Source: CAWINX01 sp963702055 (GTDB lineage: Bacteria; Actinomycetota; Thermoleophilia; Solirubrobacterales; 70-9). Taken from it: 64,000 nucleotides of DNA. The notes below the pieces were generated by a model. It had not been told where the DNA came from and searched no databases. It saw only the letters and a list, made by a program, of their open reading frames with translations. The stretch lies in the NCBI GenBank assembly GCA_963702055.1, contig OY969702.1, forward strand, positions 2,496,250 through 2,560,249, in the 5' to 3' direction. Numbering within the stretch: the stretch's first letter is position 1; each line of letters starts with the position of its first letter. The position numbers were made by a program, and so were the translations under genes. Positions 43,033-53,233 of the stretch are shown in pieces.

Positions 43033-43512
43033 GTGAGTCGCCAGTCCGTAATCACCCCCGAAGGGCTCGAGAAGCTCAAAGAGGAAATCGAGCACCTTTC
43101 GACCACGAAACGGCGCGAGGTCGCGGAGCGGATCAAGGAGGCGCGCGAGTTCGGCGACATCTCCGAGAACGCCGAGTACGACGACGCCAAGAACGAGCAG
43201 GCGCTGCTCGAGCAGCGCATCGCCCAGCTCGAGGAGCGGCTGCGTCGCGCCACCGTGATCGACGAGAAGGACCTCGGCACCGACGAGGTCAAGTTCGGCT
43301 CGATCGTCCACGTCAAAGACCAGAAGACCGGCGACTCCCAGAAATTCCAGATCGTCGGCTCGACCGAGGCCAACCCGGTCGAGCACAAGCTCTCTAACGA
43401 GTCGCCGATCGGCAAGGCGCTGGTAGGGCGCAAGCGCAACGACGTGGTCAGCGTCGAGGTCCCGCGCGGGCCGAAGAAGAAACTCAAAATCACCAAGATC
43501 GAAACGGCTTAG
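43033..43512 (+). CDS. greA: transcription elongation factor GreA
   Basis: 159 aa from GTG 43033, with AGGTCAGGA upstream; an ATG at 42898 would add an unrelated leader. The coiled-coil N-terminus (LEKLKEEIEHL, AREFGDISENAEYDDAKNEQ) carries the acidic tip residues that enter the RNA polymerase secondary channel. The C-terminal domain has GKALVGRKRNDVVSVEVPRG. It rescues backtracked RNA polymerase by stimulating transcript cleavage. lysS begins 19 bp later. Confidence 0.95.
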   Translation: MSRQSVITPEGLEKLKEEIEHLSTTKRREVAERIKEAREFGDISENAEYDDAKNEQALLEQRIAQLEERLRRATVIDEKDLGTDEVKFGSIVHVKDQKTGDSQKFQIVGSTEANPVEHKLSNESPIGKALVGRKRNDVVSVEVPRGPKKKLKITKIETA

Positions 43513-43531
43513 CGGTCGATAGGCTCGCGCG

Positions 43532-45010
43532 GTGAGCGAGCCCGAGGGCCCCGAGCTTTCCGACGTTCTCCGCGACCGGCGGGAGAAGCTTGACCGCCTG
43601 CGCGAGGCGGGTGTCGATCCCTTCCCGCACGACTTCGCCGAACGCGAGGACATCGCCGAGGTGCGAGCGGCCCACGAGGGGCTGGCGCCCGGGATGGAGA
43701 CCGAGTCCCGCCACCGCGTCGCGGGCCGGATCGCCGCCCGGCGCGGCCACGGCAAGGCCTGCTTCATCGACCTGCGCGACGGCAGCGGGCAGATCCAGAT
43801 CCACGCCCGCGAGGACCTGCTCGGCGCCAAGCCCTACGAGCTTCTGGTCGACCTCGACCTCGGCGACATCGTCGGCGTCGAGGGGACGGCACTGGCAACC
43901 CGGCGCGGGGGAGAGCTGACCCTGGCGATCGACCGCTGGCGACTGCTCTCCAAGAGCCTGCGCCCACCGCCGGACAAGTTCCATGGCCTCGAGGACACCG
44001 AGACGCGCTACCGCCGCCGCGAGCTGGACCTGATCGCCAACGAGGAGTCGCGCAAGGTCTTTGCGACCCGGTCCCGCACGATCGGCGAGGTGCGGCGCTG
44101 GCTCGACGACCACGGTTTCGTTGAGGTCGAGACGCCGGTCCTGCAGCCGCTCTACGGCGGCGCCCTGGCCCGGCCCTTCACCACCCATCACAACGCCCTC
44201 GACCGCGACTTCTACCTGCGAATCGCCACTGAGCTGTACTTGAAGCGGCTGGTTGTGGGCGGCATCGACCGCGTCTATGAGCTGGGCAAGGACTTTCGCA
44301 ACGAAGGGGTGTCGCACAAGCACAACCCTGAGTTCACGATGCTCGAGTGGTATGAGGCCTATGCCGACTACAGCAAGACCGCCCACGACCTCGAGCTGCT
44401 GGTCGCCGAGGTGGCGGAGCGGGTGCTCGGCACGACTGAGGTGGAGCGCGACGGGGTGACGATCGATTTCGCCCCGCCCTGGAAGCGGCTGACGCTGCGC
44501 GAGGCGATCCGCGAGCGGACCGGAGTCGACATCGCCGAGCACCCGACCCGCGAGGCGCTGGCCGCCGCGATGGGGACCGAGCCCGACCCGGCCGAGGGGT
44601 GGGGGAAGCTGGTCGACGGCTTGCTCTCCAGGTCGGTCGAGCCGGAGCTGATTCAGCCCACCTTCCTCCTCGACTACCCGGTGGAGCTGTCGCCGTTCGC
44701 GAAGGCCCATCGTTCTGAAGAGGGCCTGGTGGAGCGCTGGGAGGCCTTCGTCGGTGGCGTCGAGATCGCCAACTCGTTCAGCGAGCTGAACGATCCCGAC
44801 GAGCAGCGCCGCCGCTTCGAGCAGCAGCGCGCCGAGTCCGAGCGCGGCGACGAGGAGGCCCAGCCCTACGACGAGGCGTTCGTCGAGGCGCTCGAGCAGG
44901 GAATGCCGCCGACCGGCGGCGTCGGCCTCGGAATCGACCGCCTGGTGATGATGCTGACCGGGGCGCGATCGCTGCGGGAAGTGGTGCTGTTCCCTGCGAT
45001 GCGGACCTGA
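43532..45010 (+). CDS. lysS: lysyl-tRNA synthetase, class II
   Basis: 492 aa, GTG start. An N-terminal OB-fold anticodon-binding domain (RHRVAGRIAARRGHGKACFI) precedes the class II catalytic core: motif 2 in FRNEGVSHKHNPEFTMLEWY and motif 3 in GGVGLGIDRLVMMLTG. It charges tRNA-Lys. A terminator-like hairpin directly follows, so clpC is probably transcribed from its own promoter. Confidence 0.96.
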   Translation: MSEPEGPELSDVLRDRREKLDRLREAGVDPFPHDFAEREDIAEVRAAHEGLAPGMETESRHRVAGRIAARRGHGKACFIDLRDGSGQIQIHAREDLLGAKPYELLVDLDLGDIVGVEGTALATRRGGELTLAIDRWRLLSKSLRPPPDKFHGLEDTETRYRRRELDLIANEESRKVFATRSRTIGEVRRWLDDHGFVEVETPVLQPLYGGALARPFTTHHNALDRDFYLRIATELYLKRLVVGGIDRVYELGKDFRNEGVSHKHNPEFTMLEWYEAYADYSKTAHDLELLVAEVAERVLGTTEVERDGVTIDFAPPWKRLTLREAIRERTGVDIAEHPTREALAAAMGTEPDPAEGWGKLVDGLLSRSVEPELIQPTFLLDYPVELSPFAKAHRSEEGLVERWEAFVGGVEIANSFSELNDPDEQRRRFEQQRAESERGDEEAQPYDEAFVEALEQGMPPTGGVGLGIDRLVMMLTGARSLREVVLFPAMRT

Positions 45011-45024
45011 ACGGCGGCCAAAAG

Positions 45025-45043
45025 GCCGCTCCTAGCGGCTTTT
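45025..45043 (+). terminator. intrinsic terminator after lysS
   Basis: GCCGCT (45025-45030), CCT loop, AGCGGC (45034-45039), then TTTT (45040-45043). A competing stem GCGGCC/GGCCGC (45014-45029) precedes it. The stem followed by four T residues is a short intrinsic terminator. It lies 15 bp past the lysS stop; the rest of the 157-bp gap to clpC must hold the clpC promoter. Confidence 0.65.
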
Positions 45044-45167
45044 CGGGGCCCGGGGCCGGTTGGGCGCCATCGGTATCGTTTAAAGGACACATGGGCGCCT
45101 CCCGATTACCGAAGGGCGTCTCCGGTACTTCCCCCGACGAACCGAGTTTGAACAGGCAGAGAAACCT

Positions 45168-47753
<2,586 letters not shown>

Positions 47754-48896
47754 GTGCCGCTCCCGATGGATGAGCTCGGCCGTAGTGCGATCGGCACCTG
47801 GAGCGGAGGGCGGTTCCTGCGCTTCGGCGAGGCGATCGGCGAGGAGCGACTGGCGGCATTGCTGCGTCCCGGCGAGGGGATCGACACGGTGCTCAGTGCC
47901 GACACCTACGGCCAGGGAGAGGCAGACCTTTTGCTGGGGCGAGCGCTGTCCGGGGCCCGGCGCGCGGATTACCGCCTGGTCGGCGCCGTCGGCCACGACT
48001 TCTACGAGGGCGAGCGCGACGGCCCGCGCGGCTTCCCCCGCTTCACCGATCCGCGCCTGCGCGGCCCCGATGGCTACGCCTCGTATCTGCGGATGGCGGC
48101 GGAGCGCAGTCTCGAGCGGATCGGGGCGGACTCATTCGATCTGCTCCTCCTCCACAACCCCGATCGGATTGGCTACTCCAGCGAGGCGGTCTGGGATGGG
48201 ATGGCGGCGCTGCGCGAGGCCGGGCTGGCCGACGGGATCGGAGTCGCTCCCGGGCCGGCCAACGGCTTCACCCTCGACCTGATCTCCTGCCTGGAGCGCT
48301 TCGGCGAGCGGATCGACTGGGCGATGATCATCCTCAACCCCTTCGAGCCGTGGCCGGGGGAGCTTTGTCTCGGGGCGGCGGAGCGCCACGGCGTCAAGGT
48401 GATCACCCGGGTCGTCGACTACGGCGGCCTCTTCTGGGGTGACCTCGAGGCCGGGATGGAGCTGGCGAAGGGGGATCACCGCGCCTTTCGCCCGGAGGGC
48501 TGGATCGAGGCCGGGTTGGAGAAGTTGACCCGCGTCTCGCCGATCGGCGAGCGGGTCGGCCTCACCCCAATCCAGCTCGCCTGCCAGTGGAACCTCGCCC
48601 ACCAGGCGGTCGAGTGCGTCGTCCCGACCCTGATCCAGGAAGCGGGAGCCGACGCCCGCCCGATCGAGGAGAAGCGGGCCGAGTTGGCCGCTCTGCCCGC
48701 CGAGCAACTGCTGAGCGAGGAGGACATCGCCGCGATCCGCGCGATCGGCGACAACACCGGCTGCATGGCGCTGAAGGGCGGCAGTCCCGCCCACGAGGGG
48801 GAGGAGCGCCCGGACCGCTGGGCGCTCGACGCAGAGCTTGCCGCGGTTGGCGACCGCTGGGGGATCGACCCCGAGCGCGACCTCACCGTCGCATAG
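47754..48896 (+). CDS. aldo/keto reductase family protein
   Basis: 380 aa from GTG 47754 immediately after the clpC stop (ATG 47766 is an alternative). An AKR-like TIM barrel is indicated by ADTYGQGEADLLLGRAL (Asp/Tyr region), LLLLHNPDRIGY (His) and LTPIQLACQWNLAHQAVECV near the end. The strand that normally holds the catalytic Lys reads RLVGAVGHDF with no Lys, so classical reductase chemistry may be lost. It probably shares the clpC transcript. In Bacillus radA follows clpC; here this gene takes that place. Confidence 0.82.
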   Translation: MPLPMDELGRSAIGTWSGGRFLRFGEAIGEERLAALLRPGEGIDTVLSADTYGQGEADLLLGRALSGARRADYRLVGAVGHDFYEGERDGPRGFPRFTDPRLRGPDGYASYLRMAAERSLERIGADSFDLLLLHNPDRIGYSSEAVWDGMAALREAGLADGIGVAPGPANGFTLDLISCLERFGERIDWAMIILNPFEPWPGELCLGAAERHGVKVITRVVDYGGLFWGDLEAGMELAKGDHRAFRPEGWIEAGLEKLTRVSPIGERVGLTPIQLACQWNLAHQAVECVVPTLIQEAGADARPIEEKRAELAALPAEQLLSEEDIAAIRAIGDNTGCMALKGGSPAHEGEERPDRWALDAELAAVGDRWGIDPERDLTVA

Positions 48897-48906
48897 CCTG
48901 CGCTGC

Positions 48907-50337
48907 GTGACGCGCTCCTGGTGGACCCTGGCCGGGACCTGTGCCGGCCTCTTCCTGCTGATGCTCGACTCGACCGTGGTGGCGCTGGCGCTGCCGAGCA
49001 TCCGCCACGACATCGGGGCGAGCTCGGCCGGCCTGCAGTGGGTGATGAACGCCTACCTGTTGACGCTCGCCGCCTTCGTGGTCACCGCGGGCCGCCTCGG
49101 CGACATGTTCGGTCGTAAGCGACTCTTCATCCTCGGCACGGTCGTCTTCGCGCTCGGGTCGGTTCTCTCCGGGGCGGCCGATGACGAGCTCGCCCTGATC
49201 GGCGGCAGGGTCCTGCAGGGGCTCGGCGCCGCGCCGATGCTGCCGCTCTCGCTGGCGATCGTCTGCAACGCCTTTCCCGCCGGGCAGCAGGCTCGCGCCC
49301 TCGGTGTCTGGGCCGGAATATCGGCGGTGGCACTGGGAATCGGCCCGCTCGCCGGCGGCGCGCTGGTCGACGTCGACTGGCGTCTGATCTTCTGGATCAA
49401 CCTGCCGATCGCCGCTGTCGGCATCGCGATCACCGCCCTCGCCGCACCCGAGTCTCGCGACCCGGGCTCGGGCAGGCGGGTTGACCTGGCGGGCCTGCTG
49501 GCGCTCGCGGTCGGCCTGACCGCGACGATCCTGGCGCTCGTCCAGGCCAGGGTGTGGGGAGTAGCGACGGTTGTTCCCGTCGCCGCGTTGGGGCTTGCCG
49601 GCCTCTACGCCTTCTGGCGGATCGAGCACCGCGTTGCGGGCCCGATCGTCGACTTCTCGCTGTTTCGCAACGGCTCCTACTTCGGCGCCAGCGCCGCGGC
49701 CTTCGCGCTGGTCGGCTCCTACTGGGCTCTGATGTTTTTCCAGCCCCAGTACCTCCAGGACGTGCGTGGGCACTCCGCGGTCTTCAGCGGGTTGCTGATC
49801 CTCCCTGTCACCGTGCCGATGATCTTCATCTCCCCCTTCTCGGGGAGGCTGATCGCTCGGTTCGGAGCGCGGCGGTTGATGACCGCCGGGATGGCGCTCG
49901 GGACGTTGGGCCTGCTCGTCTTGACCCAGCTTGGCGCGGCCACCGCCTACTGGCAGTTGTTGGCCGGTTACCTGCCGTTCGGGATCGCGCTGGGTTTCGT
50001 ATACGCGCCGATGTCGACTGCGGCGATGGCGGTGATGCCGGCGGAAAAGGTCGGGATCGCCTCCGGAGTCCTGGCGATGGACAGAGTCCTGGCCGGCGCG
50101 GTCGCCCTCGCGGCGGTTGGCGCTGCCTTTCACGCGTTGCTGGAGGGTGGAGACTCCTTCTCGACGGCGGTCGGGGGATCAACCTGGCTCCTGGTCGCGC
50201 TCTGCGCCGTCGGCGCCGCGCTCACCTGGGCCTTCGTCCGCGACGTGGACCCCGCAGGGCCGGACCCGGCTGTCGCCGGCGATCCACCCGCGGTCGAGTT
50301 GCACAACCACAGCCACCACCGCCGTTTCCATCTTTAG
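48907..50337 (+). CDS. MFS transporter, DHA2/EmrB-type (14 helices)
   Basis: 476 aa from GTG 48907, 10 bp after the previous stop; an upstream in-frame start would overlap that gene. DHA2 signatures: MLDSTVVALALPSIRHDIG, LQWVMNAYLLTLAAFVVTAG, GRLGDMFGRKRLF and RVLQGLGAAPMLPLSLAIV. Probable drug or metabolite exporter in the plasma membrane. The C-terminus is His-rich (HNHSHHRRFHL). Its TAG stop (50335-50337) is the first three bases of the 167-bp palindrome that follows. Confidence 0.92.
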   Translation: MTRSWWTLAGTCAGLFLLMLDSTVVALALPSIRHDIGASSAGLQWVMNAYLLTLAAFVVTAGRLGDMFGRKRLFILGTVVFALGSVLSGAADDELALIGGRVLQGLGAAPMLPLSLAIVCNAFPAGQQARALGVWAGISAVALGIGPLAGGALVDVDWRLIFWINLPIAAVGIAITALAAPESRDPGSGRRVDLAGLLALAVGLTATILALVQARVWGVATVVPVAALGLAGLYAFWRIEHRVAGPIVDFSLFRNGSYFGASAAAFALVGSYWALMFFQPQYLQDVRGHSAVFSGLLILPVTVPMIFISPFSGRLIARFGARRLMTAGMALGTLGLLVLTQLGAATAYWQLLAGYLPFGIALGFVYAPMSTAAMAVMPAEKVGIASGVLAMDRVLAGAVALAAVGAAFHALLEGGDSFSTAVGGSTWLLVALCAVGAALTWAFVRDVDPAGPDPAVAGDPPAVELHNHSHHRRFHL

Positions 50338-50501
50338 ATGGTTGATTCCACAACCACGCACGCCTGGATGACGCGCGTGGCACTGCGCATCTCTGCGTCC
50401 TCGGGCTTGCCTTTGGCACCACCAAAGGCTGCGCCCTGCGTCCTTGATCTGCTTGGCCACGCACGCCCCCAGTCGCACGTAGCCGTGGAATCAACCATCT
50501 A
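50335..50501. repeat. 167-bp long imperfect palindrome (element B) in the MFS-disA region
   Basis: Terminal arms are perfect over 17 bp: TAGATGGTTGATTCCAC at 50335-50351 and its complement at 50485-50501. Nested inside are CTGG 50364-50367 with 50469-50472; GCGTGGC 50375-50381 with 50456-50462; ATC 50389-50391 with GAT 50446-50448; apex GCCTTTGG 50409-50416 with 50422-50429 over CACCA. CCACGCACGCC also occurs directly repeated (50354-50364, 50457-50467). A small 7-bp hairpin follows at 50506-50522. Length and nesting are like element A but the sequences differ. Confidence 0.75.
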
Positions 50502-50626
50502 GGCCACGCCTGTGCCAGGCGTAATGCTGCGTTTGCCTTGAGTTTCTTGACAAGACGCATCCCGACCTTTCCACTCGGAATTCACCAGACCGCATTCCAG
50601 AGCGATTTTTGCCATCCTGAAAAGCG

Positions 50627-51739
50627 ATGTCGCTACTGCCCGGGGATGAGCTTCACGAGCTTTCAGAACGACAGGACCCCCGGCTGCTGAGGGCCCTTGA
50701 CGTGGTCGCGCCGGGCGGAGCCCTGCGCGAGGGGATCGACAACATCGTCCACTCGCGGACCGGTGGGTTGCTCGTCGTCGGCGACCTCGAGGACATCTCC
50801 CACCTGCTTTCGGGGGGGATCAAGCTCGATATCGACTACACCCCGGCGCTGCTCTACCAGGTAGCGAAGATGGACGGTGCGATCGTCCTCAACGCCGAGG
50901 CGACGAAGATCGCCTGGGCCAACGTCCAGCTGATGCCGGACCCGACGATCCTCTCCTCGGAGACCGGCACCCGCCACCGCACCGCCGAGCGCGTCTCCAA
51001 ACAGACGGACGCGCTGGTGATTGCGATCTCGCAGCGCCGCGACGTCGTCTCGCTCTACATCGAGGGAACCAAGTACATCCTTCAGGACATCCCGGCGGTC
51101 CTGGCCAAGGCGAACCAGGGCCTGGCGACCCTGGACAAGTACCGCGCTCGCCTCGACGAGATCTCCTCTCGCCTCACCGTCTTGGAGTTCGAGGGCGGGG
51201 GCGTCCTCTACGACGTGCTCGCGGTCCTGCAGCGCGCCGAGCTGGTCACCCGGATGGCGGTGGAGGTGGAGCGCTACATCGTCGAGCTGGGGACCGAGGG
51301 TCGGTTGATTGAGATGCAGCTGGAGGAGACGATGGTCGGGGTCGCGGCCGACAAGACGGCGTTGATCCGCGACTACTCGGTGGAGGACTCCGAGCAGAAC
51401 ATCGCCACGATGCTGCAGTCGCTGGCCCGGATGTCGCACCAGGACGTGCTCGACTTCGGCCGACTCGCCGAGCTGCTCGGCTACGACCGCAAGCTCAACA
51501 CGCTCGACTTTCCGGTCGCCCCACGCGGCTATCGCGTGCTGGGCCGCATTCCTCGCATACCCAAGCTTGTCGTCCAGAAGATCATCCACGAGCTCGGCGG
51601 CTTGGAGGAGGTCCTTGCGGCTTCCGACGCCGACCTCGAGGCCGTCGATGGAGTTGGCCAGACACGGGCCAAGGACATCCGCGAAGGCCTGCGGAGGCTT
51701 CAGGAGGTCGACCTGGTCGACAGGTACCTACAGAGTTAG
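50627..51739 (+). CDS. disA: DNA integrity scanning protein, diadenylate cyclase
   Basis: 370 aa. N-terminal DAC domain with KMDGAIVLNAEATKIAWANV (DGA motif) and GTRHRTAERVSKQTDALVIA (RHR motif), the active site that makes c-di-AMP from two ATP. The middle is a helical linker, and the C-terminus has helix-hairpin-helix DNA-binding motifs (GLEEVLAASDADLEAVDGVG). DisA scans for DNA lesions and signals through c-di-AMP. carD starts one base after its stop. A TTGACA at 50547-50552 may be the -35 box. Confidence 0.96.
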   Translation: MSLLPGDELHELSERQDPRLLRALDVVAPGGALREGIDNIVHSRTGGLLVVGDLEDISHLLSGGIKLDIDYTPALLYQVAKMDGAIVLNAEATKIAWANVQLMPDPTILSSETGTRHRTAERVSKQTDALVIAISQRRDVVSLYIEGTKYILQDIPAVLAKANQGLATLDKYRARLDEISSRLTVLEFEGGGVLYDVLAVLQRAELVTRMAVEVERYIVELGTEGRLIEMQLEETMVGVAADKTALIRDYSVEDSEQNIATMLQSLARMSHQDVLDFGRLAELLGYDRKLNTLDFPVAPRGYRVLGRIPRIPKLVVQKIIHELGGLEEVLAASDADLEAVDGVGQTRAKDIREGLRRLQEVDLVDRYLQS

Positions 51740-52339
51740 ATGGCGATAAGCGCCATCGAGAACCGAGAGGAGGAAGTAATTCCCCAGCTAGAGGAAGTGG
51801 AAGTCATGGAGGCTGACTTCGAGGAGGTCGTTTACGTCTGCGACTTCGAGGAAGGTGACAAGGTCGTCTATCCCCACCACGGGGCCGGCCTGGTGATGAA
51901 GAAAGAGCACCGAGAGCTGATGGGGGAGGAGCGTGAGTACCTCACGATCAAGATCCTCCACAACGAGCTGACGGTGATGGTTCCCTGCGAGAACGCCGGC
52001 AAGGCGGGGCTGCGACGGGTCATCGATGAGGTCGAGATCAAAAAAGTGACCGATGTGCTCACCGATGACGTGTCGGAGATGCCGAAGAACTGGAACCGGC
52101 GCTTCAAGTACAACCGCGAGAAGATCAAGACCGGCGATGTGTTCGAGCTCGCCGAGGTCGTCCGCAACCTCGCCATCCGCGAGATGGAGAAGGGGCTCTC
52201 CACCGGGGAGAAGCAGATGTACACGCGGGCGAAGAAGATTCTCGCCTCGGAGTTCATGTACGCGCTCGACAAGGACGAGGAGGGCGCGGAGGAGTACCTG
52301 GACGGCCTGCTGGAGGAGCGCTTCGCCACCACGGCGTAG
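51740..52339 (+). CDS. carD: CarD-family transcription factor
   Basis: 199 aa; starts right at the end of disA. The N-terminal Tudor-like RNA-polymerase-binding domain (about residues 40-95) shows EGDKVVYPHHGAGLVMKKEH and LTIKILHNELTVMVPCENAG. The C-terminal helical DNA-binding domain includes WNRRFKYNREKIKTGD and MYTRAKKILASEFMYALD. CarD stabilises RNA polymerase-promoter open complexes, notably at rRNA promoters. The N-terminal acidic extension (about 35 residues) is longer than in Mycobacterium. The stop is followed by ispD in another frame. Confidence 0.95.
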   Translation: MAISAIENREEEVIPQLEEVEVMEADFEEVVYVCDFEEGDKVVYPHHGAGLVMKKEHRELMGEEREYLTIKILHNELTVMVPCENAGKAGLRRVIDEVEIKKVTDVLTDDVSEMPKNWNRRFKYNREKIKTGDVFELAEVVRNLAIREMEKGLSTGEKQMYTRAKKILASEFMYALDKDEEGAEEYLDGLLEERFATTA

Positions 52340-52355
52340 CAACGACGCGGCCACA

Positions 52356-53075
52356 GTAGGTGTCACCGCGGTCATCGCGGCCGCCGGTTCCGGGGAGAGG
52401 CTCGGAGCCGGCGGCCCGAAGGCCTTCGTGTCGCTCGGCGGCAGGTCGATGGTCGAGTGGTCGATCGAGGCCTTCCGGGCGGCGCCGTCGGTGCGCTCGA
52501 TCGTGGTCGCCTGCCCGCCCGGGCACGTCCACGAGCTGGGCGGGCATGACCTGGGCGTGGTCGAGGGCGGGGCGACGAGGTCGGATTCGGTCGTCAATGC
52601 GCTGGCCGCAGTGGGGACCGAGTTGGTCGCCGTCCACGATGCCGCCAGGCCGCTCGTCACGCCCGAGCTGGTCGAGGACGTGGTCGCGGCCCTCGTGGCG
52701 GATCCGGAGGCCGATGGCGCAATAGCCGCGGCCCCGGTTACCGACACGATCAAGCAGGCGGCCGCCCCGGGGGCCGACACGGGAACGAAAGTCGTTTTTC
52801 CCGTCACAGAGACGGAAAAACTGACTTTCGTCGTGGAAGCGACGCTGGATCGGGGCAGGCTGTGGGCGGCGCAGACGCCTCAGGTCTTCAGGGTCGAGGC
52901 GCTGCGCGCCGCCTTCGCCGTCGACTCCGATCGGGTCGCCGCCACCGACGAGGCGATGCTGATCGAAGCGAGCGGCGGACGGGTGCTGCTGCACCCGTCA
53001 CCGCCCGAGAACCTCAAGGTGACGACGCCGTTCGACCTCAAGCTCGCCGAGCTGCTGCTCTTCGAGCGGTCTTAG
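52356..53075 (+). CDS. ispD: 2-C-methyl-D-erythritol 4-phosphate cytidylyltransferase, with in-frame palindrome insertion
   Basis: About 239 aa. Signatures: TAVIAAAGSGERLGAGGPKA, VAVHDAARPLVTPELVEDVV and LWAAQTPQVFR. It makes CDP-methylerythritol in the non-mevalonate isoprenoid pathway. No ATG, GTG or TTG lies near the N-terminus; the start given (GTA 52356; GTC 52362 also possible) is a placeholder, and translation may be coupled to carD. Between APVTDTIK and EATLDRGRLW the protein carries about 25 residues; TKVVFPVTETEKLTFVV among them is encoded by a hairpin repeat (52785-52831) that also occurs downstream of cfa. Related enzymes have a much shorter loop here. Confidence 0.93.
   Translation, partial: VGVTAVIAAAGSGERLGAGGPKAFVSLGGRSMVEWSIEAFRAAPSVRSIVVACPPGHVHELGGHDLGVVEGGATRSDSVVNALAAVGTELVAVHDAARPLVTPELVEDVVAALVADPEADGAIAAAPVTDTIKQAAAPGADTGTKVVFPVTETEKLTFVVEATLDRGRLWAAQTPQVFRVEALRAAFAVDSDRVAATDEAMLIEASGGRVLLHPSPPENLKVTTPFDLKLAELLLFERS
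52785..52831. repeat. palindromic repeat, copy 2, in frame inside ispD
   Basis: The left arm at 52785-52805 and right arm at 52811-52831 are reverse complements apart from a one-base shift, enclosing ACAGA. The arms share CGAAAGTC, GTTTTTCC and the GGAAAAACTGACTTTCG half with the hairpin at 6828-6876; the loops differ. The frame stays open through it. Loss or gain of one base in the left arm is compatible with selection to keep ispD in frame. Confidence 0.85.
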
Positions 53076-53221
53076 TCCCGCAGCAGGACCCAGACGAGCG
53101 TCGCCGCGAAGCAGAGCTGCCCCACTCCGAGCGCGACGCCGAGGCTGATCGCGCCGAGCAACTCGGCGACCGCGACGCCGCCGACGAAGGCCAGGAGCAG
53201 AGCGATGAGTTGGCGGCGCAC
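53072..53221 (-). CDS. small two-helix membrane protein (49 aa)
   Basis: GTG at 53219-53221, stop at 53072, overlapping the convergent ispD stop by 4 bp. It reads MRRQLIALLLAFVGGVAVAE followed by a second hydrophobic stretch (LGVALGVGQLCFAATLVWVL) and the end RD. It begins 13 bp after the DUF389 gene's stop on the same strand, so it is likely co-transcribed. No family recognised. The reading frame and its position make it plausible. Confidence 0.55.
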   Translation of the reverse strand: MRRQLIALLLAFVGGVAVAELLGAISLGVALGVGQLCFAATLVWVLLRD

Positions 53222-53233
53222 AGCGCGAGCAGT

